A stretch of 64,000 nt of DNA from Neobacillus bataviensis (GCF_019969725.1 NZ_JAHXYW010000019.1:1-64000); one strand, 5' to 3'. Shown: positions 53,500 through 63,964, numbered from the stretch's first letter. Program-made: numbers and translations. The notes: generated from the letters alone by a model not told the origin.

Positions 53500-53949
53500 A
53501 TGTTTCTAGCTTTATCAGACTTGTCCGTTCTGTTTAAAGATCATCTGGGCGTACAAGATGAACTTTTGTTTTATACGGTTACTGACCAAGCGAATGTCAT
53601 ACAGCCAAAAGGCCTGTTCGTTTCGGTAAATGAGGGAACTGAAGATCTTGCGGAGGCAATGGCAAATGGCGCCATTGCAGCTATTTGGGAGCGTGGTAAA
53701 AAACTGCCCCATTATACGCCGAATCAGTTTCCGGTATTCTTTACTTCTGATAGCGTTGAAGCAATAAAAAAACTATTACAACACTATCTTGAAAAATTAA
53801 ATGGAGAAATAGAAGAGACAATGGAGATAACTAACTTTAAATTTTCAAATAAAGAACTTCTTAATAAAAATAGAGAAACATATGATATTGCTGTGATGCT
53901 AAAAAAGTTAACGAAACAACATGTTATTGATTCTGAAGGGAGGGAGTAA
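53500..53949 (+). CDS. Single-domain MurF-like protein (Mur ligase N-terminal domain only)
   Basis: This 149-residue protein looks like the N-terminal UDP-binding domain of a MurF-type ligase without the rest. Residues 25-100 ([20 protein letters not shown], then [19 protein letters not shown] and [20 protein letters not shown]) follow the MurF pattern, strand by strand, up to where the P-loop (GxTGSNGKTT) should start. Instead an unrelated 45-residue charged tail ends the protein. It lies exactly where murF sits in many bacteria (murE-murF-mraY), with 2-nt spacing to murE and 1 nt to mraY, and its frame is intact. Function unknown; a relic or a regulatory subunit are both possible. Confidence 0.75.
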   Translation: MFLALSDLSVLFKDHLGVQDELLFYTVTDQANVIQPKGLFVSVNEGTEDLAEAMANGAIAAIWERGKKLPHYTPNQFPVFFTSDSVEAIKKLLQHYLEKLNGEIEETMEITNFKFSNKELLNKNRETYDIAVMLKKLTKQHVIDSEGRE

Positions 53950-53950
53950 A

Positions 53951-54925
53951 ATGCTGGAGCAAGTTATTTTTTTCACAATCATTATGGGCTTTCTCGTTAC
54001 CGTATTGCTTTCTCCAATATTTATTCCCTTCTTAAGAAGGTTGAAATTTGGACAAAGCATTCGGGAAGAAGGTCCTAAATCGCACCAAAAGAAAACCGGA
54101 ACGCCGACAATGGGCGGAATTATGATTTTATTTTCTGTTGTCATCACAACAATCGTCATGACTGGGAAATTTTCAGAACCAACCGTAAAAACCTATTTGC
54201 TTTTGCTTGTAACCCTTGGATTTGGATTACTAGGCTTTTTAGACGATTTTATCAAAGTCGCGTTGAAACGAAATTTAGGATTAACCTCTAAACAAAAGCT
54301 TTTAGGTCAAATTATTATATCTGTCATTTTTTATTTAGTTTATAAACAAAATGGTTTTTCTACTGAAGTAAATATCCCATTTACAGACGCTTCCTTTGAT
54401 TTAGGGTGGTTTTTCATCTTTTTCATTATATTTTGGCTTGTCGGATTCTCCAATGCTGTCAACCTTACAGATGGACTCGATGGCTTGGTGTCAGGAACGG
54501 CAGCCATTGCATTTGGGGCTTTTGCTGTCCTTGCATGGAGTCAATCTCAAATGGAAATAGCGATTTTTTCTGTGGCTGTTGTGGGTGCTGTTTTAGGATT
54601 CCTCGTTTTCAATGCCCATCCAGCAAAGGTTTTTATGGGAGATACAGGTTCGCTTGCTCTTGGAGGTGCGATTGCTACCATTGCGATTCTGACAAAGCTA
54701 GAATTATTGCTTATTATTATTGGCGGAGTATTTGTGATTGAAACTTTATCAGTTATACTGCAAGTAGCTTCCTTTAAAACAACGGGAAAAAGAATTTTCC
54801 GTATGAGTCCGCTGCATCATCATTATGAACTGGTGGGGTGGTCTGAGTGGAGAGTTGTTGTAACGTTTTGGAGTGTTGGATTAATACTTGCTATCCTTGG
54901 AATCTATATAGAGGTGTGGTTGTAA
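53951..54925 (+). CDS. mraY: Phospho-MurNAc-pentapeptide-transferase MraY
   Basis: MraY transfers phospho-MurNAc-pentapeptide to undecaprenyl phosphate to give lipid I. The 324-residue protein has about ten membrane segments and the signatures [40 protein letters not shown] and [15 protein letters not shown] 53951 follows GGGAGGGAGT and lies one base after the preceding stop; an earlier in-frame start would overlap that gene. B. subtilis MraY has the same length. Confidence 0.96.
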   Translation: MLEQVIFFTIIMGFLVTVLLSPIFIPFLRRLKFGQSIREEGPKSHQKKTGTPTMGGIMILFSVVITTIVMTGKFSEPTVKTYLLLLVTLGFGLLGFLDDFIKVALKRNLGLTSKQKLLGQIIISVIFYLVYKQNGFSTEVNIPFTDASFDLGWFFIFFIIFWLVGFSNAVNLTDGLDGLVSGTAAIAFGAFAVLAWSQSQMEIAIFSVAVVGAVLGFLVFNAHPAKVFMGDTGSLALGGAIATIAILTKLELLLIIIGGVFVIETLSVILQVASFKTTGKRIFRMSPLHHHYELVGWSEWRVVVTFWSVGLILAILGIYIEVWL

Positions 54926-56278
54926 TTGAAGCAGATTGAAAAGTATCGTCATAAAAAAATTCTTGTTCTCGGCTTAGCCAAAAGCGGTGTAACAGCTGCT
55001 GCATTACTACATAAGCTTGGAGCATTTGTAACAGTTAATGATAAAAAACCATTATCTGAAAATCCTGAAGCCCAAGGCCTTCTAGAACAGGGGATTAAAG
55101 TGATTTGCGGCGATCATCCTGTGGAACTTCTTGATGAGGGTTTTGAGTTGATTGTAAAAAATCCAGGGATTCCTTATAACAACCCGATGATTGAAGGGGC
55201 AGTTAATATGGGAATTCCGGTTATTACAGAGGTTGAGCTTGCCTATGAAATCTCGGAAGCTCCCTATATCGGAATTACCGGTACAAATGGTAAAACAACG
55301 ACGACAACACTTGTTTATGAGATGTTGAATGAAGGCAGCAAAAAGCCATTAATTGCCGGTAATATTGGAACCGTTGCGTCAGGCGTTGCCGAAAAGGCAA
55401 CGAAGGATAACACAATCGTGATCGAGTTATCTTCCTTTCAGTTAATGGGAATAGAAACTTTTAATCCTAAAATCGCGATTATTACCAATCTTTATGATGC
55501 TCACTTGGATTATCATGGGACTAGAGAGGAATATAAAGCAGCGAAGGCGAATATTACGAAAAACCAAACTGAACTGGAATATTTGATTATTAATGCAGAT
55601 CAGGATGAAACCTTTGAAATTGCCCGTCAGTCTAAGGCAAAAATCATTCCTTTTTCCACGCAGAAGGAATTGGCTGAAGGTGCCTTTATCCGTGACGGAT
55701 GGATTTACTTTAATGATGAAAAAGTAATGGCAATTGATCAAATTGCATTACCTGGAGTACACAATTTAGAAAATATTTTATGTGCTATGGCTGCTGCAAA
55801 ACTTTCTGGTGTGGAAAACAAAGCGATTCAGGAAGTACTCCGGACCTTTACCGGGGTAAGGCATCGCTTACAATATGTTAAGGAAGTTGACGGCAGAAAA
55901 TTTTATAACGACTCAAAAGCTACCAATATTTTAGCAACTATTAATGCTTTGGCTGCCTTTGAAGCCCCAATTGTTTTACTTGCAGGCGGGCTCGATCGCG
56001 GCAACGAGTTTGATGAACTAAAGCCGTATCTAAACAATGTAAAAGCATTAATTACCTTCGGGCAAACAGCAGAGAAGCTTGAGCGGGTTGGTCGTGAAGC
56101 AGGAATAAAAGTAATCAAGCATGTCGATAATGTGGCTAAAGCCGTGCCTGAAGCATTTAGTTTATCAAATTCAGGTGATGTCATCCTATTATCTCCTGCT
56201 TGTGCCAGCTGGGATCAATACAAAACTTTTGAAGTCAGGGGAGACATTTTTATCGAAGCGGTGCATAAGCTTAAGTAA
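54926..56278 (+). CDS. murD: UDP-MurNAc-L-alanine:D-glutamate ligase MurD
   Basis: The 450-residue ligase adds D-glutamate to UDP-MurNAc-L-Ala. The N-terminal domain has [19 protein letters not shown], the ATPase domain [18 protein letters not shown] (near residue 116), and the C-terminal domain [16 protein letters not shown] and [12 protein letters not shown]. It starts with TTG 54926 directly after the mraY stop, behind GAGGTG. A palindromic segment separates it from spoVE. Confidence 0.96.
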   Translation: MKQIEKYRHKKILVLGLAKSGVTAAALLHKLGAFVTVNDKKPLSENPEAQGLLEQGIKVICGDHPVELLDEGFELIVKNPGIPYNNPMIEGAVNMGIPVITEVELAYEISEAPYIGITGTNGKTTTTTLVYEMLNEGSKKPLIAGNIGTVASGVAEKATKDNTIVIELSSFQLMGIETFNPKIAIITNLYDAHLDYHGTREEYKAAKANITKNQTELEYLIINADQDETFEIARQSKAKIIPFSTQKELAEGAFIRDGWIYFNDEKVMAIDQIALPGVHNLENILCAMAAAKLSGVENKAIQEVLRTFTGVRHRLQYVKEVDGRKFYNDSKATNILATINALAAFEAPIVLLAGGLDRGNEFDELKPYLNNVKALITFGQTAEKLERVGREAGIKVIKHVDNVAKAVPEAFSLSNSGDVILLSPACASWDQYKTFEVRGDIFIEAVHKLK

Positions 56279-56317
56279 GGGCTTGTCTTACTAGTGTCCT
56301 CACTCACTACTAAGCCC
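56279..56317. repeat. Two-part palindrome between murD and spoVE
   Basis: GGGCTT (56279-56284) pairs with AAGCCC (56312-56317), and an inner TAGTG pairs with CACTA. No T run follows on either strand, so it is not a standard terminator. It starts at the base after the murD stop. Confidence 0.55.
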
Positions 56318-56344
56318 TAAAACTTGCAGTTGAGGTGTTTAGTG

Positions 56345-57445
56345 GTGCCGACAAAGAAAACGACTCCTGATTTTATTCTAATGATTGTTACATTTACGCT
56401 GCTGGCAATTGGGCTTATCATGGTATACAGCGCTAGTGCTATTTGGGCGGAGTATAAATTCAATGATTCCTTTTTCTTTGCCAAAAGGCAGACCCTGTTT
56501 GCAGGGGTAGGGATTGCTGCCATGTTTTTTATCATGAACATAAACTATTGGACATGGAGAACATGGGCGAAAACGATTTTAATTGTTTGTTTTGTATTGT
56601 TAATTTTGGTTTTGATTCCGGGAATCGGAAATGTACGTAATGGTTCGCGAAGCTGGATAGGAGTTGGCGCATTTTCCATCCAGCCCTCTGAATTTATGAA
56701 ACTTGCGATGATTGCCTTTTTAGCCAAGTATTTGTCTGAACGGCAGAAATTAATTACATCCTTTAAGAAGGGGCTTGTACCCTCATTAGGACTTGCCTTT
56801 GTCGCCTTTGCTATGATTATGCTGCAGCCTGACCTGGGCACTGGAACAGTAATGATGGGTACTTGCGTGGTGATGATTTTTATTGCAGGTGCCAGAGTAA
56901 GCCATTTTGTCTTTTTGGGACTATTAGGAGTGGCAGGGTTTGTTGGTTTGATTGCATCCGCGCCGTATCGTATTAAAAGGATTACTTCCTTCTTAGATCC
57001 TTGGTCCGACCCACTGGGAAGCGGATTTCAAATCATCCAATCACTTTATGCCATAGGTCCTGGAGGTTTATTTGGACTCGGACTTGGTGAAAGCAGGCAA
57101 AAGTTTTTTTACTTACCTGAACCGCAAACAGATTTTATCTTTGCGATTCTTTCTGAGGAATTAGGCTTTATTGGCGGCTCGTTTATCTTGCTATTATTTG
57201 CACTTCTTTTATGGAGAGGAATTCGTATCGCTTTAGGGGCACCTGATTTATATGGCAGCTTTCTTGCAGTGGGGATTATCGCAATGGTCGCCATTCAAGT
57301 CATGATCAATATCGGGGTTGTGACAGGGCTGATGCCAGTTACAGGTATTACCTTGCCATTTTTAAGCTATGGAGGATCCTCGCTTACTTTGATGCTAATG
57401 GCGATAGGTGTTCTCTTAAATATTAGCCGCTATTCTAGATATTAA
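56345..57445 (+). CDS. spoVE: Stage V sporulation protein E (SpoVE, SEDS polymerase)
   Basis: A 366-residue SEDS glycan polymerase with about ten membrane segments, partner of SpoVD in cortex synthesis. Signatures: MVYSASAIWAEYKFNDSFFF, SIQPSEFMKLAMIAFLAKYL, QPDLGTGTVMMG, QTDFIFAILSEELGFIGG and ITLPFLSYGGSSLT. I chose GTG 56345 (MPTKKTTPDF), 7 nt behind GAGGTG, which gives the same length as B. subtilis SpoVE; GTG 56342 is a close alternative. Position between murD and murG separates it from ftsW at 9345. Confidence 0.95.
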   Translation: MPTKKTTPDFILMIVTFTLLAIGLIMVYSASAIWAEYKFNDSFFFAKRQTLFAGVGIAAMFFIMNINYWTWRTWAKTILIVCFVLLILVLIPGIGNVRNGSRSWIGVGAFSIQPSEFMKLAMIAFLAKYLSERQKLITSFKKGLVPSLGLAFVAFAMIMLQPDLGTGTVMMGTCVVMIFIAGARVSHFVFLGLLGVAGFVGLIASAPYRIKRITSFLDPWSDPLGSGFQIIQSLYAIGPGGLFGLGLGESRQKFFYLPEPQTDFIFAILSEELGFIGGSFILLLFALLLWRGIRIALGAPDLYGSFLAVGIIAMVAIQVMINIGVVTGLMPVTGITLPFLSYGGSSLTLMLMAIGVLLNISRYSRY

Positions 57446-57449
57446 AGGA

Positions 57450-57480
57450 TACCCTGTGGTGGCAGGGTTCTTTTTATTTT
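57450..57480 (+). terminator. Intrinsic terminator after spoVE
   Basis: ACCCTG (57451-57456) pairs with CAGGGT (57463-57468), then TCTTTTTATTTT. Confidence 0.7.
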
Positions 57481-57579
57481 ACAATTAGATAACATTCTTT
57501 TGTCATTTGCTTTCTTTATACGCTTTTTATAGTAAGATAGGAATGCATTCAGGTTTTAAATCGTTAATGAGGTGGAAAA

Positions 57580-58683
57580 ATGAAAATAGTAGTAAGTGGC
57601 GGGGGAACTGGCGGACATATCTATCCTGCACTCGCCCTCATTAGAGAAATCCAAAAAGAAAACAAACAAGCTGAGTTTTTATACATAGGCACCAGTAATG
57701 GTTTGGAAAGTAAAATTGTTCCGAGAGAAAATATTGCTTTTAAATCCATCCATATTACGGGTTTTAAAAGGAAGCTCTCCTTTGAAAATGTGAAAACCGT
57801 TATTCGATTTCTTAAAGGCGTTCAGGACAGTAAAAAAATTTTAAAAGAGTTTAAACCGGACATTGTCATTGGGACTGGCGGGTATGTGTGTGGACCTGTC
57901 GTTTATGCAGCTTCTAAGCTGCGTATTCCAACGATCATTCACGAACAAAATAGTGTCCCTGGACTTACAAATAAATTTTTAAGCCGCTATGTAAACAAAG
58001 TAGCCATTTGCTTTGATGAAGCAAAAGAATTTTTTCCAAAGGAAAAGGTCGTTTTTACGGGGAATCCCCGCGCTTCTGAGGTAATTGGCAAGGATGGAAT
58101 TAAAGGGAGGCTTTCAGCAGGCATGAGTACTACCAAGCCAGCAGTACTCATTTTTGGCGGAAGCCGCGGTGCGCGCCCAATTAATGAAGCTGTTATCAAG
58201 TCTTTATCGGACTTTGCTGAAAAACCATACCAGATTCTATATGTTACTGGAGATGTTCATTTTGAAGATGTTCAAAAAGAAGTGGAGTTAGTTGGGAATC
58301 CCCAAAATGTTGTCATAAAGCCATTTATTCATAATATGCCAGAAGTTTTGGCAGGTATTGATTTAGTTGTCTCAAGGGCTGGTGCAACATCTTTAGCGGA
58401 AATTACTTCACTGGGCATTCCAAGCATCCTTATTCCGAGCCCATATGTGACAAATAACCATCAAGAAAAAAATGCCCGTGCTTTAAGTGATCATGGAGCA
58501 GCACAGCTTTTATTAGAAAAAGAGTTAAACAGCAAAAGTTTAATTGGACATATTGATCGAATTCTTTTAAATAGCGAAAATCTTAAGGAAATGAAATTAA
58601 AAGCTAAAAAAATGGGTGTTCCCGACTCCGCTAGCAGGCTGTATCAGGTTATGGGCCAGCTAGTTAAGGGTGTACAAAAGTAG
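57580..58683 (+). CDS. murG: UDP-GlcNAc:lipid I GlcNAc transferase MurG
   Basis: The 367-residue glycosyltransferase makes lipid II at the inner face of the membrane. The GT-B landmarks are [20 protein letters not shown] at the start, [49 protein letters not shown] and [23 protein letters not shown] 57580 follows ATGAGGTGG. It follows the spoVE terminator, so it likely has its own promoter, perhaps at the AT-rich stretch near 57520. Confidence 0.96.
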   Translation: MKIVVSGGGTGGHIYPALALIREIQKENKQAEFLYIGTSNGLESKIVPRENIAFKSIHITGFKRKLSFENVKTVIRFLKGVQDSKKILKEFKPDIVIGTGGYVCGPVVYAASKLRIPTIIHEQNSVPGLTNKFLSRYVNKVAICFDEAKEFFPKEKVVFTGNPRASEVIGKDGIKGRLSAGMSTTKPAVLIFGGSRGARPINEAVIKSLSDFAEKPYQILYVTGDVHFEDVQKEVELVGNPQNVVIKPFIHNMPEVLAGIDLVVSRAGATSLAEITSLGIPSILIPSPYVTNNHQEKNARALSDHGAAQLLLEKELNSKSLIGHIDRILLNSENLKEMKLKAKKMGVPDSASRLYQVMGQLVKGVQK

Positions 58684-58744
58684 CCCGTATTCATTTTTTG
58701 CATAGACTAAAATATACGTATGTTTGGAAAGTTAGGTGGTAAAT

Positions 58745-59653
58745 TTGGACGGTATCGTAGCGGAATTGCAAGCTTCAAAAATCGGAAAGGTGAAGGAAAA
58801 TGAACCTCTTGCCCATCACACAACAATTAAGATTGGCGGTCCTGCCGATATTTTTATAGAGCCAACATCTGTAGCAAACTTAAAGAAAGTTATGGATATC
58901 ATTAAGAAGCATCAGGTAAATTGGCGAGCCATAGGAAGAGGATCGAATCTTTTGGTTTCTGATAAAGGGATTGAAGGGGCCATAATAAAACTCGGTTCAG
59001 GCATTGATCATCTTAATATAAATGGTTCGGAAATCACAGTAGGGGGCGGCCATTCCCTTGTTAGTTTATCAACGCTTATTAGTAAAAAAGGGCTATCAGG
59101 CCTTGAATTCGCCAGTGGTATCCCAGGGTCAATGGGCGGTGCTGTTTATATGAATGCAGGGGCACATGGATCAGATATTAGTAATATCTTAACGAAAGCT
59201 CATATTTTGTTTGAAGATGGAACAATGGAATGGCTGTCAAATGAAGAAATGGAATTCTCCTATAGGACCTCTGTCTTGCAGAAAAAGCGTCCCGGAATCG
59301 TTGTTGAGGCTGTTTTTCAGCTAGATGAAGGTGAAAAGGGAAATATTGTAGCGCAGATGCAAAAAAATAAGGATTATCGAAAAGAAACGCAGCCTTGGAA
59401 TTACCCATGTGCAGGAAGTATTTTTCGAAACCCATTGCCTAATTATGCAGGAAAACTAGTAGAAGTAGCCGGTTTAAAAGGCTTCAGTATTGGCGGAGCA
59501 AAAATCTCTGAAATGCATGGGAATTTTATCATCAACGCTGGAAATGCAACGGCAGGGGATGTGCTTGCTTTAATCCAGCATGTGAAGGATACCATCTATA
59601 ACCTTTATGAAGTTAGAATGGAAACAGAAGTTGAGATAATTGGAAGGAAATAG
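58745..59653 (+). CDS. murB: UDP-N-acetylenolpyruvoylglucosamine reductase MurB
   Basis: The 302-residue FAD enzyme reduces UDP-GlcNAc-enolpyruvate to UDP-MurNAc. FAD-binding segments: [28 protein letters not shown] and [20 protein letters not shown]; the catalytic serine region is [11 protein letters not shown], typical of type II MurB. TTG 58745 (MDGIVAELQ) is preferred, as GGTGG lies 5 nt upstream and overlaps the earlier in-frame GTG. It begins 61 nt after murG. Confidence 0.95.
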   Translation: MDGIVAELQASKIGKVKENEPLAHHTTIKIGGPADIFIEPTSVANLKKVMDIIKKHQVNWRAIGRGSNLLVSDKGIEGAIIKLGSGIDHLNINGSEITVGGGHSLVSLSTLISKKGLSGLEFASGIPGSMGGAVYMNAGAHGSDISNILTKAHILFEDGTMEWLSNEEMEFSYRTSVLQKKRPGIVVEAVFQLDEGEKGNIVAQMQKNKDYRKETQPWNYPCAGSIFRNPLPNYAGKLVEVAGLKGFSIGGAKISEMHGNFIINAGNATAGDVLALIQHVKDTIYNLYEVRMETEVEIIGRK

Positions 59654-59720
59654 AATTTAATTGCTAAATTTATCCTTACTTTTATGGTAATAATTTTCTT
59701 ACGAATGACAAATATTGTGG

Positions 59721-59726
59721 TATAAT
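59721..59726 (+). promoter_or_regulatory. Putative extended -10 upstream of divIB
   Basis: TATAAT preceded by TGG; the -35 region (TTCTTA at 59696-59701) is weak. It lies 160 nt before divIB and upstream of a hairpin. Confidence 0.45.
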
Positions 59727-59769
59727 TACTGATAATATTATAGGTGCGAACTCTCTAGGTAAACGAATG

Positions 59770-59800
59770 ACGGCATGATTTTTCGTGCCGTTGTTTCTCT
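59770..59800 (+). terminator. Hairpin between murB and divIB, terminator-like
   Basis: ACGGCA (59770-59775) pairs with TGCCGT (59786-59791), followed by TGTTTCTCTTTTC. Because a -10 lies upstream of it, it might act as a leader terminator; this is uncertain. Confidence 0.5.
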
Positions 59801-59886
59801 TTTCAAGCTATTATTTAAAGAGTTAATGGACAAGCTTATTTGTTGTTATTTTAGGGCAGCTGGCTTTTATGTTGGGGGAATTGTGA

Positions 59887-60660
59887 ATGGAAAATGGTAA
59901 AATCGTTGCTCTTGAGGATCGTATTCCAAAACTGAAAGAACAAAGAAGACGTAAAGCAAACAGACGGCTTGTGCTTTTGCTTATTTTGTTTTTCATGATG
60001 ATCGTTGCGGTAGCCTATACACAATCACCACTTAGTCATGTTAAGACGATTACACTTAAAGGTAATGAGATCTATTCTAAAGATGAAATCATCCATAAAA
60101 GCGGCCTTTCAAATAATACGAATATTTGGAAAGTTAGAAAGGATGCTGTCGTTTCAAAAGTGGAGGAACTCCCTGAAATTAATAAGGCTGTTGTAAAGCG
60201 AAAGTGGCCCAACACGATTATAATCCAAGTTGTAGAGCATAAGAGAATCGCATATTTAAAAAAGGATACGTCCTACTTACCAGTAATGGAGAATGGAAAG
60301 ATACTTAAAGAAAGAAAAACGGAAATGGTTCCAGTAAATTCTCCGACTCTTTTCGATTTTAAAGAAGGGGCAGCTCTGAACGAAATGGTAAAAGAGCTAA
60401 AAAAGCTTCCAATTGAAATAACAAACTCCATTTCTGAAATTCATTACACTCCTAAAAAAACAGATCGGTACCACGTTTCCTTATTTATGAATGATGGCTT
60501 CGAGGTTAGTGCCACATTAAAAAGCTTTTCAGAAAAGATGGTCCATTATCCTTCTATTATTGGCCAATTAGATCCGAATAAAAAAGGAATTATCGATTTA
60601 GAAGTAGGGTCTTATTTTAGGGCTTTTGAATCGGAAGTGGAGGAAAAGAAAGTTGAATAG
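59887..60660 (+). CDS. divIB: Cell division protein DivIB (FtsQ)
   Basis: A 257-residue bitopic division protein: basic cytoplasmic start (residues 1-29), one membrane segment (about 30-48), a POTRA domain (about 50-120, VKTITLKGNEIYSKDEIIHK) and the beta domain with a charged tail. DivIB stabilises FtsL-DivIC in the divisome. ATG 59887 follows GGGGGAATTGTG. The stop overlaps the ylxW start. Confidence 0.93.
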   Translation: MENGKIVALEDRIPKLKEQRRRKANRRLVLLLILFFMMIVAVAYTQSPLSHVKTITLKGNEIYSKDEIIHKSGLSNNTNIWKVRKDAVVSKVEELPEINKAVVKRKWPNTIIIQVVEHKRIAYLKKDTSYLPVMENGKILKERKTEMVPVNSPTLFDFKEGAALNEMVKELKKLPIEITNSISEIHYTPKKTDRYHVSLFMNDGFEVSATLKSFSEKMVHYPSIIGQLDPNKKGIIDLEVGSYFRAFESEVEEKKVE

Positions 60661-61363
60661 GATGAAGGTGAAGGGGAAACACGTTATTCTGTCTTTTGTC
60701 TGCCTTGTTTTAGGATTTATGCTTGCTTTCTCCTATCATTTGACGCAAATCGAAAAACAAAAAGAAAATCCCAATCTATCAGGAAAGCAATATGAAAAAA
60801 CACTTACACTAAGAAATCAATTGATTGCCCAAGAGGAGACCAACCGAAAACTGCAAAAGGAATTAAATCAAAAGCAGGATAAAGTACAAAAAAATGAAAA
60901 GAATCTCGCAAAAGAGGCCCAGGTGTTTCAAAATTTAGCTGAAGATGCAGAAAAATACAGGATGTATCTTGGTAAGGTAAAAGTAAAAGGCAGCGGGGTA
61001 AAGGTTACCCTTACCGATGGGGCTTACGACCCAAAAGAAGATAATATTAATAATTATCTTGTCCATGAGCATCATGTATTTAAAGTAGTCAATGAACTTT
61101 ATATATCGGGCGCAGATGCAGTTGCGATAAATGGGCAAAGACTTACAAGTCATTCTTATATTGTCTGTAATGGCCCGGTCATAACAGTCGATGGAATTCA
61201 GCATCCTGCACCATTTATCATTACAGCTATCGGCGACCCAGAAGTGCTCTCGTCTTCATTAAATTTAACCGGCGGGGTAAAAGATCAGTTGGTTAATGAT
61301 AATATTATTTTTTCTTTGGAGAAAGAAAGTGACATTACGCTCAATCCAATTTTAGGAAGCTAA
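60653..61363 (+). CDS. ylxW: DUF881 family protein YlxW
   Basis: A 236-residue protein with an N-terminal membrane segment (about residues 10-28), a coiled coil (about 45-105) and a DUF881 domain (about 115-236; GVKVTLTDGAYDP, DAVAINGQRLTSHSYIVCNG). Function is unknown; it lies in the division cluster. TTG 60653 is 9 nt behind GTGGAGG and overlaps divIB by 8 nt. Confidence 0.88.
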   Translation: MNRMKVKGKHVILSFVCLVLGFMLAFSYHLTQIEKQKENPNLSGKQYEKTLTLRNQLIAQEETNRKLQKELNQKQDKVQKNEKNLAKEAQVFQNLAEDAEKYRMYLGKVKVKGSGVKVTLTDGAYDPKEDNINNYLVHEHHVFKVVNELYISGADAVAINGQRLTSHSYIVCNGPVITVDGIQHPAPFIITAIGDPEVLSSSLNLTGGVKDQLVNDNIIFSLEKESDITLNPILGS

Positions 61364-61414
61364 TTTAACAGGATTTTGCTGTCCACGAAAAACAAAGAAG
61401 GCAAGGTGAAAAAA

Positions 61415-62146
61415 GTGGACAAACAAAAATTAAATATTAGTTTTACCTTGGTAGCAGCGGTTGTGGGTTTTATGATTGCGATTCAATTTCAAACCGTGAA
61501 AAAACCTGAAGAACGGGATACTAGAGACATTTGGCAGCTCCGGGAAGCCCTGCTGCAAGAAAAAGAGCTGCAGTCTAATTTATTGACTGAAATTCGTTCT
61601 AATGAAGAAAAGCTATCAGCTTATGAATCTAAGAGAAAGCAAAGCAAGGAACAGGCCTTAAGGGATACATTTCAGGAATTAAAGATCGAGGCTGGTTTAA
61701 CCGAGGTAACAGGCCCAGGAATTACGTTAGAAATTGAACCTGTAGTTGAAGATATTCAATTAGGAGACCCAGTTACAAGGGTTGTTTCCCCAGAATTATT
61801 GAAGAGATTGTTGAACGAATTAAATATGTATGAAGCGAAATATGTATCCATTGACGGTCAACGAATTATTAATACAACCGTTATCAGGGATATCAATAAT
61901 GAAACAAAAATTGATGGCCATTCTATTAAAAGTTTACCAATAGAGGTGAAGGTGGCTGTTGCTGATTCAACTACGGCTGAAAAATTATATAATCGGATGA
62001 AAGTATCAAAAGCAAGGGATGAATTTTTTACTGAAGGCTTGAGGCTGAATATCTCGGCGCCTATTCCGAATATTAAGGTGCCAGCCTATGATAATCCAAT
62101 TCGTATTCGGTTTTTGGAACCGATTAAAGAAGGGGTCGGTACCTAA
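61415..62146 (+). CDS. ylxX: DUF881 family protein YlxX
   Basis: A 243-residue paralogue of the preceding protein: membrane segment near residues 8-25, coiled coil (about 40-90), DUF881 domain (about 95-243; GITLEIEPVVEDIQLGDPVT, AKYVSIDGQRIINTTVIRD). GTG 61415 (MDKQKLNISF) is 6 nt behind AAGGTG and is preferred over an upstream TTG/CTG frame start without a site. The stop overlaps sbp by one base. Confidence 0.88.
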   Translation: MDKQKLNISFTLVAAVVGFMIAIQFQTVKKPEERDTRDIWQLREALLQEKELQSNLLTEIRSNEEKLSAYESKRKQSKEQALRDTFQELKIEAGLTEVTGPGITLEIEPVVEDIQLGDPVTRVVSPELLKRLLNELNMYEAKYVSIDGQRIINTTVIRDINNETKIDGHSIKSLPIEVKVAVADSTTAEKLYNRMKVSKARDEFFTEGLRLNISAPIPNIKVPAYDNPIRIRFLEPIKEGVGT

Positions 62147-62508
62147 TGTGGCTTCCGTTTATGGGACTTGTCATTGGAATCATTCTTGGTTTATTGACTG
62201 AGATCCGAATTCCAGAAGAATATTCAAATTATTTGTCGATTGCTGTCTTAGCGGCATTCGACACGTTATTTGGTGGAATTCGCGCATACTTGCAAAATAT
62301 TTATGATGAAAAGGTGTTTGTATCAGGCTTCTTTTTTAATATTTTACTTGCAGCAAGTTTAGCTTTTCTCGGTGTTCATCTTGGTGTAGACTTGTATTTA
62401 GCAGCAGTTTTTGCGTTTGGGGTCAGATTGTTTCAGAATATTGCTGTAATTCGTCGAATATTATTGACGAAATGGTCAACAAACAAAGAAAAATTAGAAA
62501 AAAGTTGA
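62146..62508 (+). CDS. sbp: Small basic protein Sbp (DUF1290)
   Basis: A 120-residue membrane protein with four hydrophobic segments (about residues 3-18, 27-42, 60-80 and 82-102) and a lysine-rich tail. It matches Sbp, the small basic protein encoded before ftsA in Bacillus; function unknown. The start overlaps the ylxX stop by one base. Confidence 0.92.
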   Translation: MWLPFMGLVIGIILGLLTEIRIPEEYSNYLSIAVLAAFDTLFGGIRAYLQNIYDEKVFVSGFFFNILLAASLAFLGVHLGVDLYLAAVFAFGVRLFQNIAVIRRILLTKWSTNKEKLEKS

Positions 62509-62626
62509 AAATTTTTAAAGGGAATCATTTAATTGTGACGAATATTTTTATAAGATATGACTTGGAAATTAATTGAACAAGAAAATTGTTGTTCTATTTT
62601 AGGAAAAATAAAGGAGGTGCCAGAGA

Positions 62627-63922
62627 ATGAACAGCAATGAAATATATGTTAGCCTTGACATCGGTACATCCAGTGTAAAAGTAATCATTGGTGAAATGGT
62701 TCATGATTCAGGAAAAGGCTCGTTAAATATTATAGGTGTCGGAAATGTAAAATCTGAAGGGCTGCGTAAAGGTTCGATTGTCGATATGGATGATACGGTT
62801 CATTCTATTAAGCGGGCAATTGAACAGGCGGAAAGAATGGTAGGAATGGAAATCAGGGAAGTGGTCGTTGGAATTCCAGGGCACCATGTTATGCTTCAGC
62901 CTTGTCACGGTATTGTAGCTGTTTCTGGCCAAAATAGAGAAATTACAAATGAAGATGTTATTCGTGTCATTGAAGCTTCCCATGTCGGATCAATTCCTCC
63001 AGAGAGAGGAAATATGGGAGTAATCCAAAGGCAATTTATCTTAGATGGTAAAGATGAAATAAATGACCCGCGCGGCATGATTGGTGTCCGTTTGGAGATG
63101 GATGGAACGCTGATTACTGGTTCAAATTCTGTTTTGGCCAATACCATTCGCTGTGTCGAGCGCGCTGGTCTTAGTTTTTCTGATATTATCCTGCAGCCGC
63201 TGGCAGCTGGTGAATATGCTTTATCCAAGGATGAAAAAAACCTTGGTGTCGCTTTGATTGACCTCGGAGGCGGTTCCACTAACATCTCTGTTTTTCAAGA
63301 TGGTTTTATAACTGCAACTGGTGTCATTTCAGTTGGCGGTGACCATATCACAAAGGATCTGTCTGTCGGACTCCGAACTTCTACTGAGGACGCTGAAAAA
63401 ATAAAGATGAAGCATGGACATGCCTTCTTTGATGAGGCATCAGAAGATGTAGTGTTCAGTGTTCCGATTATCGGCAGTGATCAGCACCAACAATTTAACC
63501 AGTTGGAAATTTCTGATATTATTGAAGCAAGAATGGAAGAAATTTTTGAATTGGCTGCCCATGAATTAAAGAGAATGGGCGTCACCAGTCTGCCGGGAGG
63601 CTTTGTTTTAACGGGCGGCGGTGCCAATATGCAAGGAGTTTTAGAGCTTGCACAAGATATGTTTCAAAATCCAGTTCGAATTGCAGTACCAGATTACATT
63701 GGTGTAAGAGAACCTCAATATACAGCAGCGGTTGGCTTAATAAAATATGCCTATAAGAATGCTAGATTACCAGGTGGCACGATCAGCTCTTCATCATCAG
63801 TTTCTGAGCCAATCGAAAAGAGAGTACCAAAACAACATCAACCAAAAGCAAAAGTAGAAAAACATCCGGAAGAAAAGATGTCATCAAAAGTAAAAAAATT
63901 CCTTGGTTACTTTTTCGAATAG
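62627..63922 (+). CDS. ftsA: Cell division protein FtsA
   Basis: A 431-residue actin-fold ATPase that tethers FtsZ to the membrane. Motifs: YVSLDIGTSSVKVIIGE (phosphate 1), the SHS2/1C region around residues 85-165, ALIDLGGGSTNISVF (phosphate 2) and FVLTGGGANMQGVLELA (adenosine). The C-terminus SSKVKKFLGYFFE is an amphipathic membrane-targeting helix. ATG 62627 follows AAGGAGGTG. ftsZ starts 42 nt downstream. Confidence 0.96.
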   Translation: MNSNEIYVSLDIGTSSVKVIIGEMVHDSGKGSLNIIGVGNVKSEGLRKGSIVDMDDTVHSIKRAIEQAERMVGMEIREVVVGIPGHHVMLQPCHGIVAVSGQNREITNEDVIRVIEASHVGSIPPERGNMGVIQRQFILDGKDEINDPRGMIGVRLEMDGTLITGSNSVLANTIRCVERAGLSFSDIILQPLAAGEYALSKDEKNLGVALIDLGGGSTNISVFQDGFITATGVISVGGDHITKDLSVGLRTSTEDAEKIKMKHGHAFFDEASEDVVFSVPIIGSDQHQQFNQLEISDIIEARMEEIFELAAHELKRMGVTSLPGGFVLTGGGANMQGVLELAQDMFQNPVRIAVPDYIGVREPQYTAAVGLIKYAYKNARLPGGTISSSSSVSEPIEKRVPKQHQPKAKVEKHPEEKMSSKVKKFLGYFFE

Positions 63923-63964
63923 GCATAATCGAAAAGGAATATCGACGAATTAGGAGGATTTGTC

